64,000 nucleotides of DNA from Streptomyces abikoensis. GTDB lineage: Bacteria > Actinomycetota > Actinomycetes > Streptomycetales > Streptomycetaceae. The notes beneath the pieces are model-generated. The model was not told the DNA's origin and made no database searches. It saw nothing but the letters and a program-made list of their open reading frames with translations. The translations under genes and the position numbers were made by a program. The stretch covers positions 1,240,001 through 1,304,000 of the forward strand of contig NZ_BMRT01000001.1 in assembly GCF_014648775.1 (NCBI RefSeq), written 5' to 3'. The number at the start of each line of letters is the position of its first letter. The first letter of the stretch is position 1. Positions 42,254-51,946 of the stretch are shown piece by piece.

Positions 42254-43780
42254 TCAGACCGTGGGCGGCCCGCTCCGCTGCGCCTGGCTCACCCGGCTCG
42301 TCCTCCTCCCGTAGACGAAGTAGACGACGACGCCGATGACCATCCACACGGCGAACCGCACCCACGTCTCCGCCGGCAGGTTGAGCATCAGCCACAGCGA
42401 CGCGACCACCGACAGCACGGGCACGTAGGGCACGAACGGGGTGCGGAAGGCGCGCGGCAGGTCGGGTCGGGTGCGGCGCAGGACGACGACGCCCAGCGCG
42501 ACGACGACGAAGGCGAACAGCGTGCCGATGTTGACGAGTTCGGCGAGGACGTCGATCGAGGTGAAGCCCGCGACGACCGCGACGACGACGCCCAGGAGGA
42601 TCGTGGAGCGGTAGGGCGTGCCGAAGCGCGGGTGGACGGTCGAGAAGAAGCGGGGCAGGAGCCCGTCGCGGCTCATGGCGAAGAACACCCGGCTCTGCCC
42701 GAGGAGCAGGATCATGCAGACGGAGGTGAGGCCGACGGCCGCGCCGAAGCTGATCAGCCCGGCCCAGAAGGGGTGCCCGGCGTCCTTGAAGGCGTCGGCG
42801 AGCGGCGCCTTCGTGGACAGTTTGTCGTACTTCTGCATGCCGGTGACGACGATGGACACGGCCACATAGAGCACGGTGCAGATGAGGAGGGAGCCGAGGA
42901 TGCCGCGCGGCAGGTCGCGCTGGGGGTTGCGGGTCTCCTCGGCGGCGGTGGCCACGATGTCGAAGCCGATGAAGGCGAAGAACACCACGGCGGCGGCCGA
43001 GAAGATGCCCATGACGCCGAAGTTGGACGGGGTGAAGCCGAACATCAGCTGGACGAGCGGGGCGGCGAGCCCGTTGCCGCCCGTGGTGCCCTTCGACGGC
43101 GGGATGAAGGGCTGGTAGTTGGAACCGCTGATGAAGAAGGCGCCCACGATGATGACGATGAGCACCACGGTCACCTTCACGCCGACCACGATCGCCGTCA
43201 CCCGCGAGGACAGCTTCATCCCGGCGACCAGAATGGCCGTCAGCACCAGGACGAGGACGGCGGCGAGGAGGTCGAAGCCGAAGGTGCCGCCATGGGCGCC
43301 GGTCAGCGGCCCCGGCAGATGCCAGCCGGCGTTGGCCAGCAGCGACTGGATGTAGCCGGACCAGCCGACGGCCACCACGGCGCAGCCCAGCGCCAGCTCC
43401 AGGATCAGGTCCCAGCCGATGATCCACGCGGGGAGCTCGCCGAGCGTGGCGTACGAGAAGGTGTACGCGGACCCGGCCACCGGCACGGTGGAGGCGAACT
43501 CGGCATAGCACAGCGCCGCGAGCCCGCAGACGATGCCGGCGAGGACGAAGGCGAGGGCCACGGCGGGCCCGGCGTTCTCCTTGGCGACCTTCCCGGTGAG
43601 GACGAAGATGCCGGTGCCGATGACGACGCCGACGCCGAACACGGTGAGGTCGAGGGCCGACAGGTCCCTCCGGAGGCTGTGTTCCGGCTCCTCCGTGTCC
43701 TGGATGGACTGCTCCACCGTCTTGGTCCGGAACATCCCGCTTCTGCCGCGGTCGCTCCGGACGGGCCGCTCTGCGCTCAT
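42254..43780 (-). CDS. Amino acid permease, APC superfamily
   Basis: A 508-residue transporter with about 12 TM helices. The APC consensus is clear: 'LTVFGVGVVIGTGIFVLTG' in TM1, 'AGPAVALAFVLAGIVCGLAAL', 'CYAEFASTVPVAGSAYTFSY', and 'AFIGFDIVATAAEETRNPQRDLPRGI'. The cationic amino acid transporter branch is the best fit. The ATG with GGAGGTGAG upstream fixes the start; a longer frame exists. It stands downstream of dxs, separated by a terminator. The exact substrate cannot be set. Confidence 0.9.
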   Translation of the reverse strand: MSAERPVRSDRGRSGMFRTKTVEQSIQDTEEPEHSLRRDLSALDLTVFGVGVVIGTGIFVLTGKVAKENAGPAVALAFVLAGIVCGLAALCYAEFASTVPVAGSAYTFSYATLGELPAWIIGWDLILELALGCAVVAVGWSGYIQSLLANAGWHLPGPLTGAHGGTFGFDLLAAVLVLVLTAILVAGMKLSSRVTAIVVGVKVTVVLIVIIVGAFFISGSNYQPFIPPSKGTTGGNGLAAPLVQLMFGFTPSNFGVMGIFSAAAVVFFAFIGFDIVATAAEETRNPQRDLPRGILGSLLICTVLYVAVSIVVTGMQKYDKLSTKAPLADAFKDAGHPFWAGLISFGAAVGLTSVCMILLLGQSRVFFAMSRDGLLPRFFSTVHPRFGTPYRSTILLGVVVAVVAGFTSIDVLAELVNIGTLFAFVVVALGVVVLRRTRPDLPRAFRTPFVPYVPVLSVVASLWLMLNLPAETWVRFAVWMVIGVVVYFVYGRRTSRVSQAQRSGPPTV

Positions 43781-43917
43781 CGGCTCACCTCCACCTGCTC
43801 GGCGTCGCTCGCCCTGCCCGAACTGGGCGAGTGTCCGCGATGATCGGGGTGTGACACGGGCGGCCACAGCCACCCACCCCCAGGATTCACCCGATGGAGG
43901 ACAGGCGCATCCATGCG

Positions 43918-43963
43918 GAAGGGCCGACCGGACCACCCGTGAGGGTGGTGCGGCCGGCCCTTC
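43918..43963 (-). terminator. Terminator downstream of dxs
   Basis: A 21-bp stem with two mismatches around GTGA (GAAGGGCCGACCGGACCACC and near-complement), 19 bases past the dxs stop. Confidence 0.85.
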
Positions 43964-43981
43964 GGCTCGGTGACGGTCCCG

Positions 43982-45952
43982 TCAGTCGCGGACGGCCTCG
44001 GCGGTCTCGGTGGCGTCGGCGGCCTTCACCGCCTCCGCGGCCTCCATGGTCTCGTCGGCACCTTCGAGGCGCCCGTCGAGCTTGGCGACGAGGCCGGTGA
44101 CCTGGCGGGCGATATCGGGCGCGGTGAGCCCGATCTCCGCCATGACCTCCTTGCGGGAGGCGTGGTCGAGGAAGCGCGGCGGGATGCCGAAGTCGCGCAG
44201 CGGCAGGTCCACGCCGGCGTCGCGCAGCGCCTGCGCGACCGCCGAGCCGACGCCGCCGACGCGGCCGTTGTCCTCGACGGTGACGACGACGCGGTGCTCG
44301 GCGGCCAGGCCCGGCAGGGCCTCGTCGACGGGCTTGACCCAGCGCGGGTCGACGACGGTGGTGGAGATGCCCTGCTTGTCGAGGAGGTCGGCGATCTCCA
44401 GGCACATCGGGGCGAGCGCGCCGACGGAGACGAGGAGGACGTCCGGCTTCTCGGTGGCGTCGGCGGGGCGGCGCAGCACGTCCATGCCGCCGATGCGGCA
44501 GACGGCCTCGACGGCCGGGCCGACGGTGCCCTTGGAGTAGCGGACGACGGTGGGGGCGTCCTTGACCTCGACGGCCTCGCGCAGCTGGGCACGGACCTGG
44601 TCGGCGTCGCGCGGGGCGGCGATCCGCAGCCCGGGGACGACCTGGAGGATCGACATGTCCCACATGCCGTTGTGGGAGGCGCCGTCGTCGCCGGTGACGC
44701 CGGCCCGGTCCAGGACGAACGTCACGCCGCACTTGTGGAGGGCGACGTCCATCAGGACCTGGTCGAAGGCGCGGTTGAGGAAGGTGGCGTAGACGGCGAA
44801 GACCGGGTGGAGGCCGCCGGTGGCCAGGCCCGCCGCGGAGGTGGCGGCGTGCTGCTCGGCGATGCCGACGTCGTAGACGCGCTCGGGGAAGGCCTTGGCG
44901 AACTTGCCGAGGCCGACGGGCTGCATCATCGCGGCGGTGATGGCCACGATGTCCTCCCGCTCCTGGCCGAGCTTGACCATCTCGTCCGCGAAGACGGAGG
45001 TCCAGCTGGCGCCGCCGGAGGAGACGGGCAGGCCGGTGTCGGGGTGGATGGCACCGATGCCGTGGAAGCGGTCCGCCTCGTTCTGCTCGGCGTGCTTGTA
45101 GCCGCGGCCCTTCTGGGTGAGGCAGTGCACGAGGACGGGGCCGCCGAAGCGCTTGGCGCGCTGGAGCGCGGACTCCAGGGCCTCGATGTCGTGGCCGTCG
45201 ATCGGGCCGACGTACTTCAGGCCGAGGTCCTCGAACATGCCCTGCGGGGCGATGAAGTCCTTCAGGCCCTTCTTGGCGCCGTGGAGCGTCTCGTAGAGGG
45301 GCTTGCCGACGACGGGGGTGCGCTCCAGCAGGTCCTTGCCGCGGGCGAGGAAGCGCTCGTAGCCGTCGGTGGTGCGCAGGGTGGCCAGGTGGTTGGCGAG
45401 GCCGCCGATGGTGGGCTCGTAGGAGCGCTCGTTGTCGTTGACGACGATGACGAGCGGGCGGTCCTTGGCGACGGCGATGTTGTTCAGCGCCTCCCAGGCC
45501 ATGCCGCCGGTGAGGGCGCCGTCGCCGATGACGGCGACGACGTGGTCCTTCTTGCCGAGGACCTGGTTGGCCTTGGCGAGGCCGTCGGCCCAGCCGAGGA
45601 CCGTCGAGGCGTGGCTGTTCTCGATCACGTCGTGCTCGGACTCGGCGCGCGAGGGGTAGCCGGACAGGCCGTCCTTGGCGCGCAGCTTGGAGAAGTCCTG
45701 GCGGCCGGTGAGCAGCTTGTGGACGTACGCCTGGTGCCCCGTGTCGAAGAGGATCTTGTCCCTGGGCGAGTCGAAGACCCGGTGCATGGCGATGGTCAGC
45801 TCGACCACGCCGAGGTTGGGCCCGAGGTGCCCGCCGGTCTTGGAGACGGCGTCGACGAGGAAGGTGCGGATCTCCGCGGCCAGCCGGTCGAGCTGCTCCG
45901 GGGTGAGCCGGTCCAGATCGCGCGGTTCCCTGATGCGGGTCAGCAGCGCCAC
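43982..45952 (-). CDS. dxs: 1-deoxy-D-xylulose-5-phosphate synthase
   Basis: A 656-residue thiamine-diphosphate enzyme that joins pyruvate and glyceraldehyde 3-phosphate, the first step of the MEP isoprenoid pathway. It has '[17 protein letters not shown]', the ThDP motif '[18 protein letters not shown]', '[17 protein letters not shown]'-like '[18 protein letters not shown]', and the second-domain catalytic Glu in '[17 protein letters not shown]'. The last ~25 residues (acidic, Ala/Glu repeats) are an extension beyond the usual end. GTG start with AAGGAGG. To my recollection this is the SCO6013 counterpart. Confidence 0.96.
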   Translation of the reverse strand: MALLTRIREPRDLDRLTPEQLDRLAAEIRTFLVDAVSKTGGHLGPNLGVVELTIAMHRVFDSPRDKILFDTGHQAYVHKLLTGRQDFSKLRAKDGLSGYPSRAESEHDVIENSHASTVLGWADGLAKANQVLGKKDHVVAVIGDGALTGGMAWEALNNIAVAKDRPLVIVVNDNERSYEPTIGGLANHLATLRTTDGYERFLARGKDLLERTPVVGKPLYETLHGAKKGLKDFIAPQGMFEDLGLKYVGPIDGHDIEALESALQRAKRFGGPVLVHCLTQKGRGYKHAEQNEADRFHGIGAIHPDTGLPVSSGGASWTSVFADEMVKLGQEREDIVAITAAMMQPVGLGKFAKAFPERVYDVGIAEQHAATSAAGLATGGLHPVFAVYATFLNRAFDQVLMDVALHKCGVTFVLDRAGVTGDDGASHNGMWDMSILQVVPGLRIAAPRDADQVRAQLREAVEVKDAPTVVRYSKGTVGPAVEAVCRIGGMDVLRRPADATEKPDVLLVSVGALAPMCLEIADLLDKQGISTTVVDPRWVKPVDEALPGLAAEHRVVVTVEDNGRVGGVGSAVAQALRDAGVDLPLRDFGIPPRFLDHASRKEVMAEIGLTAPDIARQVTGLVAKLDGRLEGADETMEAAEAVKAADATETAEAVRD

Positions 45953-46123
45953 CCGTGCCTCCTTGTTCGAGCTGTCGAGCCTTGTCGAGCTCGCCGGTCC
46001 GTCGAGTCTAATGTTCCGCCCCTGGTCCGCTCACAACGGTGGTGATCGGGTGATGCGAGCTATCTCACGCGTTCGGCGGAGCGAGATCACACAGCCTATG
46101 AAAGGCCGGACGGACGCGCACGG

Positions 46124-46177
46124 CGAGGGGCCCGGACCGGCCATCCGGTCCGGGCCCCTCGACCCGTGCGCACGGGT
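46124..46177 (-). terminator. Double hairpin after the xylFGH operon
   Basis: CGAGGGGCCCGGACCGG-CCAT-CCGGTCCGGGCCCCTCG is a perfect 17-bp stem (46124-46161). A 16-base palindrome ACCCGTGC/GCACGGGT (46162-46177) sits beside it, 8 bases past the xylH stop. Confidence 0.88.
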
Positions 46178-46184
46178 CCGTCCG

Positions 46185-47465
46185 CTATACCCGGCCGGCC
46201 GTCTTCTGGGTCCGGCGGGAGAGGGAGTCGATCACCACGGCGGCCAGCAGCACCGCGCCCGTGATCATGTACTGGACCGCCGAGGCGATGCCCAGCAGGG
46301 CCATGCCCGAGGCGATGGACTGGATCACCAGGACGCCCAGCAGCGCCGACCAGGTCGAGCCCCGGCCGCCGAAGAGGCTGGTGCCGCCGATGACGGCCGC
46401 CGCGATGGCGTTCATCAGCAGGCTGCCGGCGCCGGAGGACTGGTTGGCGGCGTTGATCTGGGAGGCCAGGAACATGCCGCCGAGCGCCGCCATCGTGCCG
46501 GAGAGCGCGAAGACCGAGATCCGTACGGCGGCGACGTTCACACCGGCCCTGCGCGCCGCCTCGACGCTGCCGCCGAGGGCGAAGACCTTGCGCCCGTAGG
46601 AGGTGCGGCGCAGCACGAAGTCCAGCGCGACCACCACCCCGAGGAAGATCACCAGGGCCAGCGGCAGGCCCTTGTACTGGTTGAGGAGCCAGGCCACCGC
46701 GTAGGCGGGCACCGCGAGGACGGCCGTGCGCAGCACGATCTCGCTGAGCGGGCGGCTGGGCACGCCGGCCGCCTCGCGCCGCTTGCTGTCGCGCCAGGAG
46801 GCCAGGAAGAACACCGCCACACCGAGCGTGGCCAGCCCGTAGGCGGCGGAGACGTCGGCGAAATAGTGGTTGGTCAGCCCGGCGACCAGTCCGGAGTCGT
46901 CGAGGTTGATGGTGCCGTTGGAGCCGAGCACCTGCAGCATCAGCCCGTTCCAGCCGAGCAGGCCGGCCAGGGTGACGACGAAGGCGGGCACGCCGATCCG
47001 GGCGAAGAAGTAGCCGTGGAGCACCCCGGCGAGGGCGCCGGTGACCAGGGCGAGCACCAGGGCGAGCCACTCGGGCATGCCGTGGTGGACGTTGAGCACC
47101 GCGAAGACCGCGGCGGACAGGCCGCTGACCGAGCCCACCGACAGGTCGATCTCGCCGAGGATCAGCACGAAGACGATGCCGACCGCGATCAGGCCGGTGC
47201 CCGCGGCGGTGACGAACAGGTTGGAGAGGTTCTCGGCGCCCAGGAAGGCCGAATCCCGCAGCTGGAAGACCAGGGCGATGATGATCAGCCCGACCACCAC
47301 GGGCAGCGAGCCCAGCTCGCCGCTGCGCAGCTTCCGGCGGAATTCGCTCCAGTAACCGGCGAAGCCCTCCTCGCGGACCAGCAGCCGGGGGTCGACGGGC
47401 GGGGCCGCGGCCCCGGCGGGCGGCGGGGTGTCCACCGGCTCCTGCTTGGACAGATCGGCGGTCAC
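46185..47465 (-). CDS. xylH: Xylose ABC transporter permease XylH
   Basis: A 426-residue ribose/xylose-type (BPD_transp_2) permease with about ten TM helices after a Pro-rich cytoplasmic start. Family motifs are 'FVLILGEIDLSVGSVSGLSA', 'VPAFVVTLAGLLGWNGLML', 'YGRKVFALGGSVEAARRAGV' and 'NAIAAAVIGGTSLFGGRGS'. It forms the membrane channel for xylose with XylG and XylF. The GTG start overlaps the xylG stop (GTGA). The order xylF-xylG-xylH downstream of a ROK regulator matches what I recall of the S. coelicolor xylose locus. Confidence 0.93.
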   Translation of the reverse strand: MTADLSKQEPVDTPPPAGAAAPPVDPRLLVREEGFAGYWSEFRRKLRSGELGSLPVVVGLIIIALVFQLRDSAFLGAENLSNLFVTAAGTGLIAVGIVFVLILGEIDLSVGSVSGLSAAVFAVLNVHHGMPEWLALVLALVTGALAGVLHGYFFARIGVPAFVVTLAGLLGWNGLMLQVLGSNGTINLDDSGLVAGLTNHYFADVSAAYGLATLGVAVFFLASWRDSKRREAAGVPSRPLSEIVLRTAVLAVPAYAVAWLLNQYKGLPLALVIFLGVVVALDFVLRRTSYGRKVFALGGSVEAARRAGVNVAAVRISVFALSGTMAALGGMFLASQINAANQSSGAGSLLMNAIAAAVIGGTSLFGGRGSTWSALLGVLVIQSIASGMALLGIASAVQYMITGAVLLAAVVIDSLSRRTQKTAGRV

Positions 47466-48244
47466 GGCGCGCCCTCCCCTGCTGTGCGGGCCCTGCGACG
47501 GGTGACAGCGTTGTCGGTCGCGCCGGTGATGGCCGAGATGATCTCCTCCTGGGAGGTGGACCGCACCTCGAAGGTGCCGTTGTTGCGGCCGAGACGCAGC
47601 ACCGCGACGCGGTCGGCGACGGCCTTCACGTCCGCCATGTTGTGGCTGATGAGGATCACGCCCAGGCCGCGCTCGCGCAGCCGCTCGACCAGGTCGAGGA
47701 CCTGGGCGGTCTGCTCCACACCGAGGGCGGCGGTGGGCTCGTCGAGGATGACGACCTTGGGCTCGCCCAGCAGTGAGCGGGCGATGGCGACGGTCTGCCG
47801 CTGCCCGCCCGAGAGCGAGGCGATGGGGATCCGGACGCTGGGGATGCGGATGGACAGGGTGGCGAGGAGCTCCCGGGAGCGGCGTTCCATCTCGACCTCG
47901 TCCAGCACCCCGGCGCGGGCGATCTCCCGGCCGAGGAAGAGGTTGCCGACGACGTCGAGGTTGTCGCAGAGGGCGAGGTCCTGGTAGACGGTCGCGATGC
48001 CCAGTTCCTGGGCGGTGTGCGGCCGGTCCACGGTGACGGGCCGGCCCTCCCACTCGATGACGCCGTCGTCGGCCGGGCCGACGCCCGCGATGGTCTTGAC
48101 CAGGGTGGACTTGCCGGCGCCGTTGTCGCCGACGAGGGCGACCACCTCACCGGCGTGGATCTCCAGTTCCACATCGGTGAGCGCCTGGACGGCCCCGAAG
48201 CGCTTGGAGATCCCGCGCAGCGCCAGCACGGGCGGTGCGGACAT
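47462..48244 (-). CDS. xylG: Xylose ABC transporter ATP-binding protein XylG
   Basis: A 260-residue single-domain ATPase: Walker A 'GDNGAGKSTLVKTI', Q-loop 'TVYQDLALCDNLDVVGNLFL', signature 'LSGGQRQTVAIARSL', Walker B 'VVILDEPTAALG', H-loop 'ILISHNMAD'. Ribose-type importers often have a fused double ATPase, so the single-domain form is notable but normal for this xylose branch. Of two in-frame ATGs the second is preferred, because AAGGAG touches the first and is nine bases from the second. It lies 13 bases after xylF. Confidence 0.93.
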   Translation of the reverse strand: MSAPPVLALRGISKRFGAVQALTDVELEIHAGEVVALVGDNGAGKSTLVKTIAGVGPADDGVIEWEGRPVTVDRPHTAQELGIATVYQDLALCDNLDVVGNLFLGREIARAGVLDEVEMERRSRELLATLSIRIPSVRIPIASLSGGQRQTVAIARSLLGEPKVVILDEPTAALGVEQTAQVLDLVERLRERGLGVILISHNMADVKAVADRVAVLRLGRNNGTFEVRSTSQEEIISAITGATDNAVTRRRARTAGEGAP

Positions 48245-48257
48245 GTGCGTCATCTCC

Positions 48258-49367
48258 TTACTTCAGTCCGGCCGCGTCGCACTGCGCCTGGAACTTGTCG
48301 GTGCAGATCTCGGTCTTGGTGAAGAAGCCCTCCTGGCCGACGTACTTCCCGATGTCCGCCTTGGTGAGCGCGAAGGGGGTGACGATGACGGCGGGGATCT
48401 TCTTCTGGGTGCCGCTGTCGACGGTGGTCTTGGCGACGGCGGCGAGGTCCTTGCCCTGGGCGAGGGCCACGGCCAGCTCGGCGGCCGCGTCGGCCTCGGG
48501 CTTGTAGGGCTTGTAGACGCTCATGAACTGCTCGTCCGCGAGGATCCGCTGGACGGCCGAGAGCTCGGCGTCCTGGCCGGTGACCGGCGGGAGCTTGTCG
48601 AAGCCGGCGCTGCGCAGGGCCGTGATGATGCCGCCGGCCATGCCGTCGTTGGCGGAGTAGACGCCGACGATGTTGTCCTTGCCGAGGGAGGAGATGGCGC
48701 CCTTCATGTTCTCGTTGGCGTTCTCCGGCTTCCACTCCTTGGTGTCGTACTCCTTTCCGATCTTGACCTTGCCGTCGAGGACGGAGTGGGCGCCGTCCTT
48801 GTACATCTTGGCGTTGGGGTCGGTGATCGCGCCGTTCATCATCACGATCTCGCCCTTGGAGGCGTTGTCGCCGAGCTCCTTGAGCAGGGACTCGCCCTGG
48901 ATCTTGCCCACGCGCTCGTTGTCGACGGAGGTGTAGGCCTTGACCGGGCCCTCGGCCAGACGGTCGTAGGCGACGACGGGAATGCCCTTGTCGGTGGCCT
49001 TCTTGACCGAGCTCGCTATCGACTTGGCGTCCACCGCGTCGACGATCAGCGCGTCGACCTTTTTGGTGATCATGGTGTCGACCTGCTGCTGCTGGACGGA
49101 GGCGTCCTGCTTGGCGTTGTCGTAGACGACGACGGTGTCAGCGCCCGCCAATTCCTTGATCTTCTTCTCGATCAGCGGCCGGTCGAACCGCTCGTAGCGG
49201 GCGGTCTGGTTCTCCGGCAGCAGCAGCCCGATGGTCAGCGGGCCCTTCTTGTCCTTCTTGGCGGCGGTCCCGCCGCCCGCTTCCTTGGCGCTGCCACAGG
49301 CCGCCAGACCGGCGGCCATCGACACGGCGGCCGCGGCGACGGCCGCACGACGCAGATGAACGTTCAC
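48258..49367 (-). CDS. xylF: Xylose-binding lipoprotein XylF
   Basis: A 369-residue periplasmic-binding-protein-type lipoprotein. The signal peptide ends in lipobox 'LAAC' (Cys24). The mature domain is of the ribose/xylose class: 'LTIGLLLPENQTARYERFD', 'VDALIVDAVDAKSIASSVKK', 'IPVVAYDRLAEGPVKAYTSV', 'KGEIVMMNGAITDPNAKMY', 'VYSANDGMAGGIITALRSAG', 'VTGQDAELSAVQRI'. These correspond closely to D-xylose-binding proteins. GTG start. First gene of xylFGH, 219 bp downstream of the ROK regulator gene on the same strand. Confidence 0.93.
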   Translation of the reverse strand: MNVHLRRAAVAAAAVSMAAGLAACGSAKEAGGGTAAKKDKKGPLTIGLLLPENQTARYERFDRPLIEKKIKELAGADTVVVYDNAKQDASVQQQQVDTMITKKVDALIVDAVDAKSIASSVKKATDKGIPVVAYDRLAEGPVKAYTSVDNERVGKIQGESLLKELGDNASKGEIVMMNGAITDPNAKMYKDGAHSVLDGKVKIGKEYDTKEWKPENANENMKGAISSLGKDNIVGVYSANDGMAGGIITALRSAGFDKLPPVTGQDAELSAVQRILADEQFMSVYKPYKPEADAAAELAVALAQGKDLAAVAKTTVDSGTQKKIPAVIVTPFALTKADIGKYVGQEGFFTKTEICTDKFQAQCDAAGLK

Positions 49368-49444
49368 TTGCCAAACCTCCCTGACGAGGCCGCGTCGTTG
49401 CGGCCGAGGTGGCGTGAAGTCAACTCGGCCGCCTTGAAAGCGTC

Positions 49445-49459
49445 AAGAAGTAAATTCTT
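49445..49459 (-). promoter_or_regulatory. Candidate ROK-regulator operator upstream of xylF
   Basis: AAGAA-GTAAA-TTCTT dyad in the only AT-rich stretch of the ROK-xylF gap, about 80 bases before xylF. Placement fits a sugar-responsive repressor site; the motif itself is inference. Confidence 0.4.
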
Positions 49460-49586
49460 AACGAGATGGCAACGATGCCATTCGTTATCTATGTGAACTC
49501 AAGAGGTGACACACCCGGCGTCGGCGTGTCTTTTTCGAAGCAGGCGAAAACGGTAGGGAAACCGCGCGCGATCTCCGGAAGGACCG

Positions 49587-50792
49587 TCAGGCCGGTATCG
49601 CGGAACGCGGCGGCCGGGCCTCGTCCAGCAGGGTCGAGTCGCCCATCTCGCTGAGGACGAGCGCCAGGGCGCCCAGCACCTCGGAGCGGCCGCCCAGCGC
49701 CCCCGGCACGACCTCCAGCCGGCGGGCGGCGCTGGGGATCGCGTAGCGCGAGACGGACTCGCGGATGGGCGCGAGCACCAGCTCGCCCGAGTCGGCGAGG
49801 TCGCCGCCGAGGACGACCCGGCTGGGGTTGAGGAGGTTGCAGAGGTTGGCCACGCCGCTGCCGATGTACCGGCCGACGTCGGAGATCACCCGGCGGCAGC
49901 CCGGGTCGCCCTCGCGGGCGAGCTCCACCACGCGCGGCACGGTCAGATCGGTGCCGTGGGCCGAGTGGAGCAGCGGCAGGATGTAGCGGGCGGCGGTGAA
50001 GGTCTCCAGGCAGCCGCGATTGCCGCAGCGGCAGACCGGGCCGGACTCGTCCAGGGTGATGTGGCCGATCTCGCCGGCCGTGCCGCCCGGGCCCCGGTAG
50101 ATCTTCCCGTTGATCACCAGGCCCGCGCCCACTCCGCTGGCGACCTTGATGTACGCCAGGTCCGTGGCGCCCCGGCCCGCGCCCCACACCAGTTCGCCGA
50201 GGGCGCCGAGGTTGGCGTCGTTGTCGACGTGGACGGGGACGCCGAGGCGGGCGGCGAGGTCGTCGCGGGGGTTGGTGCCGGCCCAGCCGGGCAGGATCGC
50301 GGTCGAGCCCAGCACGCCGGACTCCACGTCGATCGGGCCGGGGACGCCCAGGCCCACCCCGATGATCTTGCGCGGGTCGATCCCGGCCTTGGTGATCAGC
50401 GTCCGGACGAGGGATTCGGCCCGCCGCAGGCCCTCCTCGGCGGAGGCGTCCACATCGAGCGGCTCGGCGTCCTCGGCCAGCACCTGGTGGGCGAGGTTGC
50501 CGACGGCCACCCGCAGGTGGGTATGGCCGAAGTCCACGCCCACGACGATCCCGGCGTCACCGGAGAGGGAGACGCTGCGGGCGCGCCGGCCGCCGGAGGA
50601 GGTGGGGGTCACCTCGACCGTCCCGCCGTCCTTCAGCTCCCGGACGATGTTGGAGACGGTGGCGGCCGACAGCCCGGTGGTCCGGGCGATCTCCGCCTGG
50701 GTGAGCGAGCCCGCCATGCGCACCGCGCGTACGACCCGCTCCAGGTTGGCCCGGTGCAGCGACGACTGCGACCCCGGAGTCTCCACGCCCAT
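49587..50792 (-). CDS. rok7B7: ROK family transcriptional regulator (Rok7B7-like)
   Basis: A 401-residue regulator with an N-terminal winged HTH ('RMAGSLTQAEIARTTGLSAATVSNIV', residues ~27-52) and a ROK sugar-kinase-like domain. The ROK part has 'GIVVGVDFGHTHLRVAVGN', 'VPVHVDNDANLGALGELVW', the zinc-site motif 'GHITLDESGPVCRCGNRGCLETF' (CxCGxxGC) and a His upstream. It sits between xylFGH and ngcEFG; the S. coelicolor counterpart (SCO6008, Rok7B7) is known to affect xylose transport and catabolite repression. The ATG with GGGAG upstream was chosen over a GTG five codons earlier. Confidence 0.9.
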   Translation of the reverse strand: MGVETPGSQSSLHRANLERVVRAVRMAGSLTQAEIARTTGLSAATVSNIVRELKDGGTVEVTPTSSGGRRARSVSLSGDAGIVVGVDFGHTHLRVAVGNLAHQVLAEDAEPLDVDASAEEGLRRAESLVRTLITKAGIDPRKIIGVGLGVPGPIDVESGVLGSTAILPGWAGTNPRDDLAARLGVPVHVDNDANLGALGELVWGAGRGATDLAYIKVASGVGAGLVINGKIYRGPGGTAGEIGHITLDESGPVCRCGNRGCLETFTAARYILPLLHSAHGTDLTVPRVVELAREGDPGCRRVISDVGRYIGSGVANLCNLLNPSRVVLGGDLADSGELVLAPIRESVSRYAIPSAARRLEVVPGALGGRSEVLGALALVLSEMGDSTLLDEARPPRSAIPA

Positions 50793-51019
50793 CCACTCCC
50801 GCCTCACCGGGACGGCCCGACCGCCGACCCGAGGCCGGACTGCGGCTCTGGAGCCCGGCCATCCCTACAACATATGAACCCTAAGCTCAGCCGTCAGGCT
50901 TCCGTCCCGTCAAGGGTCCGACGCCACAGCGTAAGGGCCGGGCGGCCCGGGAGGCCATTTCCGGCCACCCCGCCACCCGGCCCGGGAGCGCTCCGGGGCG
51001 GTCGGTCACTTCAGGGCGG

Positions 51020-51946
51020 CTATTTCAGGGCCCCGGCCGTCAGCCCCGCCTGGACCTGCCGCTGGAAGACGACGTACGCGGCCAGCACCGGCAGCATCGC
51101 CATGACCAGGCCCGCGAAGAGCCCCGACCAGTCGCCCTTGTACCCCTGGCTGACCGCGAGGGCGACCAGCCCCTGGGGCAGCAGCTTCTTGTCCTCGTCC
51201 CCCACGTTGAGCACCGTGGGCAGGAGGTACTGGTTCCACTGGCCCAGGAAATTGAAGATGCCGACGCTGATCAGGCCGGGCTTGGCCATGGGCAGCATCA
51301 CCTGGAAGAAGGTCCGGGTGTGCGAGGCCCCGTCGATCAGCGCCGCCTCGGCGACGGAGGTCGGCAGGGTCCGGAAGAAGCCGCTGAGGAAGAAGATGGT
51401 GAACGGCAGCGAATAGGCGATGTAGACCAGGATCAGCCCGTGGTAGGTGTCGAGCAGTTGCATGTTCTTCATGACGAAGAACAGCGGCACGAGCGCCAGG
51501 ATGACCGGGAAGCTCATCCCGCCGACGAAGAGGAAGTAGATGAAGCGGTTGCCGGGGAATTCGAAGCGGGCCAGGACATAGGCGGCCATCGACCCGAGCA
51601 GCATGGTGCCGGTGAGCGAACCGGCCACGACGATCACGGAATTGAGGAAGTACTCGCTCATGTGCGCCTGGGACCAGGCCCGGCTCCAGGCGTCGAAGTG
51701 CAGCCCGTGCGGCAGCGCCCAGGGCGAGGTGAAGATCTCCTTGTCGGTCTTGAAGGCGCTCATCACCGCCCACAGCAGGGGCAGGGTGACCATCAGGCCC
51801 CAGATGAAGAGCACACCGTGGGAGAAGACGTTGAGGACGCCGCCCTCGCGGCCCATGCTCTCCCGGGGCGTCCCGGGGCGGGCGGCCTTCCCGGCGTCCG
51901 GTGTCGCGGCGCCGCTCCCCCCGGTGGGTTCCGCCGTCACGGCCAT
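51020..51946 (-). CDS. ngcG: Sugar ABC transporter permease NgcG (MalG type)
   Basis: A 308-residue permease with six TM helices after a 35-residue cytoplasmic start. The EAA loop reads 'SVAEAALIDGASHTRTFFQVMLPMAKPG', typical of MalG-like subunits, with 'LGQWNQYLLPTVL' after it. Together with NgcF and NgcE it should import N-acetylglucosamine or diacetylchitobiose; the ATPase (usually the shared MsiK) is not encoded here. The start overlaps the ngcF stop by one base. The 227 bp between this gene and the ROK gene start hold no gene. Confidence 0.88.
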   Translation of the reverse strand: MAVTAEPTGGSGAATPDAGKAARPGTPRESMGREGGVLNVFSHGVLFIWGLMVTLPLLWAVMSAFKTDKEIFTSPWALPHGLHFDAWSRAWSQAHMSEYFLNSVIVVAGSLTGTMLLGSMAAYVLARFEFPGNRFIYFLFVGGMSFPVILALVPLFFVMKNMQLLDTYHGLILVYIAYSLPFTIFFLSGFFRTLPTSVAEAALIDGASHTRTFFQVMLPMAKPGLISVGIFNFLGQWNQYLLPTVLNVGDEDKKLLPQGLVALAVSQGYKGDWSGLFAGLVMAMLPVLAAYVVFQRQVQAGLTAGALK

